Shown here: one piece after another, positions 1 through 7,319 of the stretch | How the letters are laid out: every line of letters starts with the position of its first letter | Numbering within the stretch: the first letter of the stretch is position 1 | Assembly: GCA_024635885.1 (NCBI GenBank) | Contig: JAGXIA010000031.1 | Coordinates: 1 to 21,228, forward strand | Source: Helicobacteraceae bacterium | Lineage (GTDB): Bacteria; Campylobacterota; Campylobacteria; Campylobacterales; Sulfurimonadaceae | Length of the DNA stretch: 21,228 nucleotides | Reading direction: 5' to 3' | Made by a program: the position numbers and the translations under genes | The notes under the pieces: model-generated | What the model was told of the DNA's origin: nothing | What the model saw: the letters and a program-made list of their open reading frames with translations, nothing else | Database searches by the model: none

Positions 1-1138
1 AAATGGCAATAAAAAAGATGCTGTTTTTTCACCCCTTTCACAAAATAAACTTTTCGCCCAAAAAGACGGCTATCGCTTTTTTATGGAAAAAGAAATTTAT
101 GAACAAAGCGATGTTATCGTCGATACTATGATGGGAAGACTAAGTGATGAAGAGATTCTTTTTGATGAAATAGATAAATCTCTGTTTGATGGGATTAATG
201 AGATAAAACTTTGTGCATGTGGAACTTCTTACCATGCTGCGCTTAGTGCATCTTACCTTTTTGAGAGATACGCTAAAGTTAAAACTTCTGTAGAAGTAGC
301 GAGTGAGTTTAGATACAGAGAACCTATTATGACTCAAGACACTCTTTTTGTCGTTATTTCTCAAAGTGGGGAAACTGCAGATACACTTGAAACTCTAAAG
401 ATGGCAAAAAAAGCCGGCCTTAGAACATTAGTTATCTGTAATGTAGACAATTCTTCTATGGTAAGACTTGCAGATGCGAGTATACTGACGAGAGCCGGAA
501 TGGAAAAAGGTGTGGCTTCTACAAAAGCTTTTGCTACCCAAGTTACAGTATTTTGGATGTTAAGTCTTTATATCGCAAAATTGAAAAATTCTCTTGAGAC
601 AAAGGAGATAGTAAGACAGATTTCTCTTTTAAGAGAAGTTCCATCTTCTTTGATAGTCACTGACAATATGCATGAGCGAATCACACGTCTCTCAAAAAGG
701 TATCTTCATGGACATGGCTTTTTCTTTATAGGTCGTGACATCTTCTTTCCGCTTGCTTTGGAAGGTGCATTAAAACTAAAAGAGATCTCCTATCTTCATG
801 CTGAGGGCTATCCTTCTGGTGAGATGAAACATGGTCCTATCGCACTTGCAGACCCTGAACTTTTTACAATTGCCCTGCTTCCACAGCATCTGCTTTATGA
901 AAAATCAAAAAGCAATGTTGAAGAATTAAGTGCAAGAGATTCAACTATTTGCGCTATCAGTCCTATAGAATTTGATAAAGCTGATGACTTTATACAGATT
1001 TCTAAATGTAAAGACTATATGCTTGAATTTTTTGAAATGATGGTTGTTGTTCAACTCTTAGCACTCGAAATTTCTATCAGACTTGGCAACGACGTTGATA
1101 TGCCAAGAAACTTAGCGAAGAGTGTAACTGTAGAATAA
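1..1138 (+). CDS. glmS: Glutamine--fructose-6-phosphate aminotransferase, C-terminal part (5' end outside window)
   Basis: GlmS makes glucosamine-6-phosphate from fructose-6-phosphate and glutamine in the cytoplasm, the first committed step to UDP-GlcNAc, peptidoglycan and LPS. The frame is open to the window edge: codons from base 2 read into KDGYRFFMEKEIYEQ, the conserved linker before the isomerase domain, so the ATG at 83 is internal. Both SIS sugar-phosphate domains are visible: CGTSYHA, SQSGETADT and GVASTKAF in the first, and HAEGYPSGEMKHGP in the second. The end, DVDMPRNLAKSVTVE, is the canonical GlmS C-terminus. About 378 residues are present out of a usual ~600; the N-terminal glutaminase domain lies upstream. 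No glmS ribozyme can be judged here because the 5' end is missing. The next gene has its own promoter, so glmS is probably the last gene of its transcript. Identification is secure. Confidence 0.97.
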   Translation, partial: NGNKKDAVFSPLSQNKLFAQKDGYRFFMEKEIYEQSDVIVDTMMGRLSDEEILFDEIDKSLFDGINEIKLCACGTSYHAALSASYLFERYAKVKTSVEVASEFRYREPIMTQDTLFVVISQSGETADTLETLKMAKKAGLRTLVICNVDNSSMVRLADASILTRAGMEKGVASTKAFATQVTVFWMLSLYIAKLKNSLETKEIVRQISLLREVPSSLIVTDNMHERITRLSKRYLHGHGFFFIGRDIFFPLALEGALKLKEISYLHAEGYPSGEMKHGPIALADPELFTIALLPQHLLYEKSKSNVEELSARDSTICAISPIEFDKADDFIQISKCKDYMLEFFEMMVVVQLLALEISIRLGNDVDMPRNLAKSVTVE

Positions 1139-1200
1139 CTAAATTTAATAGATAATTGCATGTAAATTAATACACTTTCATTTTAAATTCATAATTTTTT

Positions 1201-1209
1201 TGCTATTAT
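1201..1209 (+). promoter_or_regulatory. Extended -10 promoter for the diguanylate cyclase gene
   Basis: TGCTATTAT fits the extended -10 form (TGn plus TATTAT) usual in Campylobacterota. A T-run lies directly upstream and there is no clear -35 box, also typical of this group. The predicted transcript would start about 24 bases before the ATG at 1240. Confidence 0.6.
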
Positions 1210-1239
1210 CCAATATAAATTGAACTGAAAGTGAGCTTC

Positions 1240-3087
1240 ATGCAAACAAAATCAAAACTTCTTATAGCTATAACTCTTATGCTCCTCGGTCTGACCGCTG
1301 CTACCATCATTAATGTATCACTAAATTTTAGAGAATACAGTATAAATAGTGCTATTGACAAGTCAAGAATGGCTGCGACAATAGTAAAGGATGGTCTTAC
1401 AGCTCATATGGTCAACGGCATGATGGATAAAAGAGAATATTTTTTAAATGAGATTTCAAGTAATGCAGAGGTTAAATCATTATGGATTTCCAGATCTGAT
1501 AATGTTATAAAACAGTATGGCGAAGGTTTTAACAACGAGACTGTTAGAGATGCTATAGATACAGAAGTCCTCAACTCTGGCCGAATGATAAAAAATATCA
1601 CAGAAACTACAGGTAAAATTACTCTGAGAGTAACTATTCCTTATAATGCAACTAAACATGCTAATACTGTTAACTGTTTAAGTTGTCATGATGTACAAAA
1701 CGGCGATACACTTGGTGCAATAAGCATGGAGTTTGATATTAGCGACATGAGAAACAGTGGAATGTTGACAATCATAAAAATACTGGCAATAAACTTACTT
1801 TTTATTATTGTTTTCTTAAGTTTAATCAACCACTATGTCTCTCCTTATCTAAAGTTATTTATTAACTTGCAAGATGGAATCAAAAAAGCACATAGCGGAA
1901 ATTTTACTCATAGGTTTAAAACTACTATTTCAGGAGAAGAAAAAAATATTGTTTCGCATATGAATATACTCTTTACAAAAATGCAAGAAACTTTTGGAAA
2001 TATAAAGTATAATCTATCAACTTTTATACCTCAAGGTTGTGTCTCTTCAACTGATCCTCTTTATGAAGCTAAAACTATTATAGGTGAACTCTCAGATATA
2101 TATAAATTTAAAAAGACCATAGAACTTGATTCATCAAAAGAAATGGTTTATTCAAGAATCATCGATGTATTAAAAATAAAATTCAATATAACAATGTTTG
2201 CATTTTATGAAGTTGACAATGTGTTACAAAATAGAAAATTAGTATATATTTCCAATGGAGATAGTATATGTTTTGACAGTGTTGATACAAATGCTACAGA
2301 GTGTAGAGCGCATAGAACTAAAACTGATGTTATATCAACAGAATTTATTAATCTATGTCAGACATGTGATTCAAAAGATCTGAAACATCTTTGTATCCCT
2401 TTTACTATTAATACAGATGCCTCATTGATCATATCTATTACATCTAAAACAAGTGATGAAATAAGTAAAATAAACTCTAAAATAGCGAGTATCAAGAATT
2501 ACCTTGAAGCTGCGAAACCTGTTATCGAGAGCAAGATTCTTATGGATAAGCTTCGTGATAGTTCACTTAGAGATGGAATGACTGGGCTTTATAACAGAAG
2601 ATTTTTAGAAGAATTTATAGACCAAGTAGTGAGTCAGGCAAAAAGAGACAAGGGAACATACTCTGTAATGATGCTTGATGTTGATTTTTTCAAAATGGTG
2701 AATGATACATATGGGCATGATGTTGGTGACCTTGTAATTGTAGAAATTGGCAAAATGTTAAAAGAAAAGGTTCGTGAATCTGATCTTGCTATAAGATATG
2801 GTGGAGAAGAATTTGTTGTATTGTTACATAATGCTACTGAAGAAGGTACTTATGACGTTGCTAAAAAAATACACTCTGCATTTGCAAACCTAATCTTTGA
2901 TGTTGGCAACGGAGAGACTATGCAAAAAACTATGAGTATTGGTATAGCAAAATACCCAACTGATGGTGATACTATATGGAAATGTATTAAATTGGCAGAT
3001 ACAGCCTTATACAAAGCTAAAACAACCGGTAGAAATAAAATAGTAAGATATACTGCAGAAATGTCTGACAGTAAAGATGTTAGATAA
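1240..3087 (+). CDS. Membrane diguanylate cyclase with periplasmic heme-c motif and Cys-rich GAF-like region
   Basis: Predicted to make the second messenger c-di-GMP from two GTP in response to a signal sensed at the inner membrane. Order of parts (615 residues): transmembrane helix about 7-27, periplasmic domain, a heme-c motif C146-L-S-C149-H150, second helix about 175-198, a HAMP-like linker to about 250, a GAF-like region about 285-435 with C344, C355, C373, C376 and C385, then a C-terminal GGDEF domain. The active site is GGEEF (521-525), so the cyclase should be active. An inhibitory I-site RESD (512-515) sits five residues before it, implying product feedback. There is no EAL domain. 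I chose ATG 1240 because AAAGTGAG precedes it at normal distance; GTG 1231, in frame, would add three residues. The gene is single, with its own promoter and terminator. The enzyme class is certain; the ligand or redox signal is not. Confidence 0.93.
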   Translation: MQTKSKLLIAITLMLLGLTAATIINVSLNFREYSINSAIDKSRMAATIVKDGLTAHMVNGMMDKREYFLNEISSNAEVKSLWISRSDNVIKQYGEGFNNETVRDAIDTEVLNSGRMIKNITETTGKITLRVTIPYNATKHANTVNCLSCHDVQNGDTLGAISMEFDISDMRNSGMLTIIKILAINLLFIIVFLSLINHYVSPYLKLFINLQDGIKKAHSGNFTHRFKTTISGEEKNIVSHMNILFTKMQETFGNIKYNLSTFIPQGCVSSTDPLYEAKTIIGELSDIYKFKKTIELDSSKEMVYSRIIDVLKIKFNITMFAFYEVDNVLQNRKLVYISNGDSICFDSVDTNATECRAHRTKTDVISTEFINLCQTCDSKDLKHLCIPFTINTDASLIISITSKTSDEISKINSKIASIKNYLEAAKPVIESKILMDKLRDSSLRDGMTGLYNRRFLEEFIDQVVSQAKRDKGTYSVMMLDVDFFKMVNDTYGHDVGDLVIVEIGKMLKEKVRESDLAIRYGGEEFVVLLHNATEEGTYDVAKKIHSAFANLIFDVGNGETMQKTMSIGIAKYPTDGDTIWKCIKLADTALYKAKTTGRNKIVRYTAEMSDSKDVR

Positions 3088-3118
3088 ATAATACACTCTA
3101 AGACATCGCTTATATATT

Positions 3119-3157
3119 AAGCTAGTCCTTCCTATTTGGGAATGACGGGCTTTTTTT
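3119..3157 (+). terminator. Rho-independent terminator after the diguanylate cyclase gene
   Basis: Arms 3119-3132 and 3139-3152 pair over 12 of 14 positions, one of them a G-U wobble, around the loop TATTTG. Seven T residues (3151-3157) follow. It begins 31 bases after the stop codon and separates this gene from the convergent mrp. Confidence 0.78.
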
Positions 3158-3190
3158 GCCAGCGAAGCAATTCAATCTGTAAAGTTATTT

Positions 3191-3296
3191 AAAAAGTTAA
3201 AAGAGTGATGTAATTGCAAGGCGCATAGAGAGGAAGCGTACTAATGTACGTGACGAACGTAGCAACGCAGTAAGTGCGTCGCTATTTTAACTTTTT
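3191..3296. repeat. 106-bp element with 20-bp imperfect terminal inverted repeats
   Basis: The ends 3191-3210 and 3277-3296 are inverted repeats matching at 17 of 20 positions; the outer 12 bases (AAAAAGTTAAAA) are perfect, and two of the three mismatches are G-U compatible in RNA. The interior is richer in GC than its surroundings and carries a small perfect hairpin CGTAC-TAAT-GTACG (3237-3250). The right end is 5 bp from the mrp stop codon. It could be a dispersed palindromic element (REP or MITE-like), a structured 3' end of the mrp transcript, or both. No coding frame is evident. Only one copy lies in this window, so its dispersed nature is an inference. Confidence 0.6.
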
Positions 3297-3301
3297 ACTT
3301 T

Positions 3302-4471
3302 TTAGTGACAGCCGCAGCCTGTCCCACAACTCTCATCTTTTGGAGCCTCTTGCTTAGGAGCAGCAGCAGTTGAACATGCACTTACACCTGGAGCTGTTGT
3401 AGGCTGAACTCCTTTATTGTCAACTCCGCCATTTGCATTAATCTCTTCAATACTAGCCCAAATAGACTCAGCAGCAGCTATATAACGCTTAGAAGTCTCA
3501 GAACTTGGGTTTACAAAAGTAATAGGTTTACCTTCATCTCCACCTGTACGGATACTTGGCTCGATTGGAATCTCTGCAATTATTTTAGTATCAAATTCAT
3601 CTGCCATAGGCTGAGATGTCCCTTTACCAAAAATATCATATTCTACACCAGTATCTGGGGCAATGAATCCACTCATATTTTCAATAATACCAGCTATAGG
3701 GATGTTTAATTTTCTAAACATATCTAATGAACGGCGAGAATCATCTAATGAAACTCCCTGTGGAGTTGTAACAGTTAAACCTACAGTTACCGGGACGCTT
3801 TGAGCTAAAGTTAGCTGAGCATCACCAGTTCCCGGAGGCATATCTATAACAAGTACATCCAGTTCAGACCATAAAATATCGCGTAAAAACTGCTCGATTG
3901 CTTTCATAATCATAGCACCACGCCAGATTAAAGATTGACCTGGTTCCATTAATGAACCCATTGACATAACTTCAATTCCATAGGCTTTAATTGGAAGAAC
4001 TTTATTCCCATTTACTTCTGGCTTCACATCGTCAATACCCATCATACGAGGAATATTTGGACCATAGATATCTGCATCTAAAAGACCTACTTTTTTACCT
4101 TGCGCAGCAAGTGCAATAGCAATATTTACAGATGTAGTTGATTTACCAACTCCACCTTTTCCAGAACTAACCATTAAAAAGTTTTTAACTTGAGGCGCTA
4201 TGTTTTTACCATGAGAAGAACTCTCTCTAGGCATTTGTGGAGCTTTAACATTACAAGTAACGTTTAGAGCACCGATAGCTTTTAGCTCTTTGTTTGCATC
4301 GTCACTAATCTGTTGTGCAACTTCTGGAGCACTTGAGGTAATCTCCACAGTGAAACTCACATCATTGCCATCTATTACTATATTATTTACAAATCCAAAA
4401 GTTACAATATCCTTAGTAAAACCTGGATATAAAACTTTTGAAAGTGCTGATTTTACAATTTCTTCTGTCAT
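3302..4471 (-). CDS. mrp: Mrp/ApbC-family P-loop ATPase, iron-sulfur cluster carrier
   Basis: Cytoplasmic ATPase that binds and transfers [4Fe-4S] clusters to apoproteins. Residues 1-75 form the MIP18 (DUF59) domain. The ATPase domain follows, with a deviant Walker A SGKGGVGKST (103-112), DADIYGPNIPR (132-142) and MPPGTGDAQLT (211-221). Family members usually carry CPxC or CxxC after ENMSGF to bind the shared cluster; here the site reads IAPDTG (270-275) with no cysteine. Instead the protein ends in a low-complexity Ala/Pro tail with C366 and a cluster CGTGCGCH (382-389). The start is supported by AAGGAAA upstream of the ATG at 4471. It follows thiC on the same strand after 109 bp, probably partly co-transcribed. 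The link is reasonable because ThiC is itself an Fe-S enzyme, but that is inference. Family assignment is secure. Confidence 0.95.
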   Translation of the reverse strand: MTEEIVKSALSKVLYPGFTKDIVTFGFVNNIVIDGNDVSFTVEITSSAPEVAQQISDDANKELKAIGALNVTCNVKAPQMPRESSSHGKNIAPQVKNFLMVSSGKGGVGKSTTSVNIAIALAAQGKKVGLLDADIYGPNIPRMMGIDDVKPEVNGNKVLPIKAYGIEVMSMGSLMEPGQSLIWRGAMIMKAIEQFLRDILWSELDVLVIDMPPGTGDAQLTLAQSVPVTVGLTVTTPQGVSLDDSRRSLDMFRKLNIPIAGIIENMSGFIAPDTGVEYDIFGKGTSQPMADEFDTKIIAEIPIEPSIRTGGDEGKPITFVNPSSETSKRYIAAAESIWASIEEINANGGVDNKGVQPTTAPGVSACSTAAAPKQEAPKDESCGTGCGCH

Positions 4472-4514
4472 TACAATTTTCCTTTAATCTTTTTATAAAT
4501 ATTTTAGCTTCGAT

Positions 4515-4523
4515 ACTCTAGCA
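4515..4523 (-). promoter_or_regulatory. Possible weak extended -10 promoter for mrp
   Basis: On the minus strand the bases read TGCTAGAGT, a TGn element followed by a poor -10 hexamer, about 45 bases before the mrp start. A weak hairpin (GACAA/TTGTC) lies further upstream in the thiC-mrp gap. Together they suggest partly independent mrp transcription, with low certainty. Confidence 0.28.
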
Positions 4524-4580
4524 TATTTAAATAAGACAAAAATTGTCCTCTTTAAACATATTTTATATTTAAGCTTCGTT

Positions 4581-5975
4581 TTAAGCTATTGCTCTAGCTC
4601 TTTCTTCTTCAGCTAATCTGGCATCTTCTGCAATTTGGGCGATCATTTCCGGATTGTCCATAATACTTTGAGTTATTTTATAAGAACAAAACTTTGGTCC
4701 ACACATAGAACAAAATTCTGCTTCTTTAAATACATCTTGAGGAAGAGTTTCATCATGGTACTCACGAGCTCTCTCACTATCAAGGGCAAGCTCAAACTGC
4801 TTTTCCCAATCAAAGCTATATCTAGCATCACTCATCGCGTCATCAACGTCTCTTGCACCTTTACGGCCACGAGCAATATCAGCAGCATGTGCAGCTATCT
4901 TATAAGCAATAATACCTTCACGTACATCAGCAGCGTTAGGAAGACCTAAATGTTCCTTAGGCGTAACGTAACATAGCATTGAAGCACCATGCCATCCACC
5001 AACTGCAGCACCGATTGCTGAAGAGATATGGTCATACCCTGCAGCAATATCAGTCACTAAGGGGCCAAGAATATAAAAAGGTGCTTCATGACAAAGTTCA
5101 CGTTGAATTTTCATATTACGTTCAATCTGATTTAATGGAACATGACCTGGACCTTCAATCATAACCTGAACATTTTTTTCCCAAGCTCTAAGAGTCAATT
5201 CTCCTAAAACTTTAAGCTCTCCTAATTGTGCATCATCTGATGCATCGGCTAAACAACCCGGACGGAGTGAATCACCAAGAGAGAGTGAAACATCATATTT
5301 AGCACAGATATCTAATATATCATCAAATGCTGTATAGAATGGATTTTCTCTATGGTAGTGCATCATCCATGCAGCCATAAGTGATCCACCGCGGGAGACG
5401 ATTCCCATTTTTCTTTTAGCGACTTTTGGCATAGTTGAAAGTAAAAAACCGGCATGAATAGTAAAATAACTCACCCCTTGTTGTGCTTGGCGTTCTAGTA
5501 CATCAAGCATTACTTCTATGCTTAAGTCTTCTATTTTATTTCCAACATCATGAAGAATTTGATAAATAGGCACTGTTCCGATAGGAATTTTTGATGAGGC
5601 GATAACAGCTTTACGTATTTCGTCTAAATCTCCACCAGTTGAGAGGTCCATGGCTGTATCAGCTTTATAGTGCTGAGAAACTTCCATTTTTTCAACTTCA
5701 CCTTGAACATCCGAAGCAATTGCAGAAGAACCAATGTTAGCATTGATTTTACATTTACTTGCAATCCCTATAGCCATTGGCTCTAATGAAATATGGTTAA
5801 TATTGGCCGGTATAATTAATCTACCGCGAGCAATTTCACTACGAACTAGCTCAGGAGACAGGTCTTCTATCTTAGCAACATATTCCATTTCTTCTGTAAT
5901 AATACCTTGCTTTGCATAGTACATCTGTGTACGAACTGCATCATCTTTTCTTTTTTCTACCCATGAAGATCTCAT
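4581..5975 (-). CDS. thiC: Phosphomethylpyrimidine synthase ThiC
   Basis: Radical-SAM enzyme that rearranges aminoimidazole ribotide into hydroxymethylpyrimidine phosphate, the pyrimidine half of thiamine. Family landmarks are ARGRLIIPANINH, INANIGSSA, DLSTGGDL, TIHAG, MIEGPGHVP and TDIAAGYDHISSAIGAA. The C-terminal CxxCxxxxC that binds the [4Fe-4S] cluster is intact at C422, C425 and C430. At 464 residues it is the short form lacking the N-terminal extension of the E. coli enzyme (about 630). An AGGAG Shine-Dalgarno (5981-5985) sits 5 bases before the ATG. No other thi genes are adjacent. The upstream region lacks the conserved CTGAGA and ACCTGATCTGG-type blocks of a TPP riboswitch, so control is probably by another route. 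It is divergent from ispDF. Identification is secure. Confidence 0.97.
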   Translation of the reverse strand: MRSSWVEKRKDDAVRTQMYYAKQGIITEEMEYVAKIEDLSPELVRSEIARGRLIIPANINHISLEPMAIGIASKCKINANIGSSAIASDVQGEVEKMEVSQHYKADTAMDLSTGGDLDEIRKAVIASSKIPIGTVPIYQILHDVGNKIEDLSIEVMLDVLERQAQQGVSYFTIHAGFLLSTMPKVAKRKMGIVSRGGSLMAAWMMHYHRENPFYTAFDDILDICAKYDVSLSLGDSLRPGCLADASDDAQLGELKVLGELTLRAWEKNVQVMIEGPGHVPLNQIERNMKIQRELCHEAPFYILGPLVTDIAAGYDHISSAIGAAVGGWHGASMLCYVTPKEHLGLPNAADVREGIIAYKIAAHAADIARGRKGARDVDDAMSDARYSFDWEKQFELALDSERAREYHDETLPQDVFKEAEFCSMCGPKFCSYKITQSIMDNPEMIAQIAEDARLAEEERARAIA

Positions 5976-6033
5976 AATTTCTCCTAAATTTTATACATTA
6001 GTACATATATAGATATTGGAAATATAATCAAAT

Positions 6034-6087
6034 AAAGTTAATCTAATATAAAGTAAGTTACTAGAATTAATATTTTAGGTTAACTTT
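6034..6087. promoter_or_regulatory. Inverted repeats in the divergent thiC/ispDF region, possible operator
   Basis: AAAGTTAATCT (6034-6044) and AGGTTAACTTT (6077-6087) are inverted repeats with one mismatch. Between them lies a perfect AGTAA-G-TTACT (6052-6062). They sit between the thiC and ispDF starts in a 204-bp gap that holds no gene. A regulator binding site is plausible, but no known consensus was recognised, and AT-rich sequence yields such repeats by chance. Confidence 0.3.
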
Positions 6088-6142
6088 GACAAAATATATC
6101 ATATTCTCATTTCATTCAAGATAAAAAAAAGCCTCATTTGTG

Positions 6143-6148
6143 TATAAT
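6143..6148 (+). promoter_or_regulatory. -10 box of the ispDF operon promoter
   Basis: A perfect TATAAT lies 32 bases before the TTG start of ispDF, with no strong -35 box. The GGAG core at 6171-6174 is the Shine-Dalgarno. The bases just after the -10 box (6151-6157) read TGTTACG on the minus strand, close to the published HP1021 box TGTT(A/T)C(A/T). This is a weak hint of autoregulation by the second gene of the operon. Confidence 0.6.
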
Positions 6149-6179
6149 TTCGTAACACTTTAAACTTTCAGGAGCATTT

Positions 6180-7310
6180 TTGTCCGACTTGACACTTATT
6201 TTACTTGCTGCTGGTAGTTCTAGCAGATTTAAGTTAGATGTAAAAAAGCAATGGCTGAGAATTGATCACAAGCCATTGTGGCAATTTGTAGCAGATAGAC
6301 TTCAAAAGACTGGTTTATTCGAGAAAATAATTATTACATCTTCTGATGATGATTTAGAATTTATGAAACATTATTCTGATTATATTTTTATAGAGGGTGG
6401 TCAGACAAGACAAGAATCACTCACAAATGCGCTAAGTCATGTTAACAGCGAGTTTGTTCTTGTCAGTGACATTGCAAGATCATGTATTAGTGAAGAGTTT
6501 TTAAAAACTATCATTAGTAAAAAAGGGGAAGCTGACTGCATCGTTCCGTATCTTAAAGTAACTGACACTGTTGTTTATGAGGACAAAACTATAGACAGAG
6601 AAAAAGTAAAAAGAGTGCAAACACCTCAGCTCTCAAAAACTTCTGTTTTAAAAAAAGCATTGCAAACAAATGAAGATTTTACGGATGAGAGCAGTGCTAT
6701 AGTAGCCAGTGGAGGAAGTAGAGAATTTGCATTAGGTGAAGAAAATGCTCATAAGATAACATTTATTCATGACTTGAACAAACTCTCATGCTTGGACAAA
6801 CCATCAACTGACACCTTAAGCGGAACAGGTTTTGATGTTCATGCTTTTGATGACAAAGGTGAGATGTATCTTGGCGGAGTTAAGGTAGATTCAGACTTTG
6901 GTTTTAAAGCCCACAGTGATGGAGATGTCGCAATTCATGCACTTATAGATGCCCTTTTAGGTGCTGCGGGCATGGGTGATATAGGGATGATGTTTCCAGA
7001 CAGTGATTATATATACAAAGGTATAGATTCTAAAGAACTCTTAAAGAGAGTTGTTAGAAAAATACGTAATTTTGGTTTTATAATTATAAATGTCGATATA
7101 ACAATAACAGCAGAGACCCCGCGACTCTCAAAATACAAACTGCAGATGAGGAAAACACTTGCCAAAATACTAGATATAGATGGCGCTAGAGTAAACATAA
7201 AAGCTACAACAACTGAAAAACTTGGATTTATCGGAAGAAGTGAAGGTGTTGGCGTTATAGCAAACGCAAATCTAAAATATTTTAATTGGACAGAAGAACC
7301 ACTTAACTAA
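6180..7310 (+). CDS. ispDF: Bifunctional IspD/IspF, MEP isoprenoid pathway
   Basis: Carries out two non-consecutive steps of the MEP pathway to isoprenoid precursors: CTP-dependent cytidylyl transfer to methylerythritol phosphate (IspD, about 1-205) and cyclisation to MEcDP (IspF, about 215-376). The IspD part shows LLAAGSSSRF (8-17), K22/K23 and D97. The IspF part shows its metal ligands D219, H221 and H253, SDGD (246-249) and the end motif TTTEKLGFIGR (343-353). The fusion is known from Campylobacter and relatives. The start is TTG at 6180, six bases after GGAG; no ATG lies nearby and the N-terminus aligns with the family from this residue. It is the first gene of a four-gene operon, nine bases before the regulator. 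Identification is secure. Confidence 0.96.
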   Translation: MSDLTLILLAAGSSSRFKLDVKKQWLRIDHKPLWQFVADRLQKTGLFEKIIITSSDDDLEFMKHYSDYIFIEGGQTRQESLTNALSHVNSEFVLVSDIARSCISEEFLKTIISKKGEADCIVPYLKVTDTVVYEDKTIDREKVKRVQTPQLSKTSVLKKALQTNEDFTDESSAIVASGGSREFALGEENAHKITFIHDLNKLSCLDKPSTDTLSGTGFDVHAFDDKGEMYLGGVKVDSDFGFKAHSDGDVAIHALIDALLGAAGMGDIGMMFPDSDYIYKGIDSKELLKRVVRKIRNFGFIIINVDITITAETPRLSKYKLQMRKTLAKILDIDGARVNIKATTTEKLGFIGRSEGVGVIANANLKYFNWTEEPLN

Positions 7311-7319
7311 GGCAAATAA

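Noticed and set aside
1231..1239. GTG 1231 as start of the diguanylate cyclase
   Set aside because: The AAAGTGAG sequence fits as the ribosome binding site for ATG 1240; starting at 1231 would bury it in the coding region.
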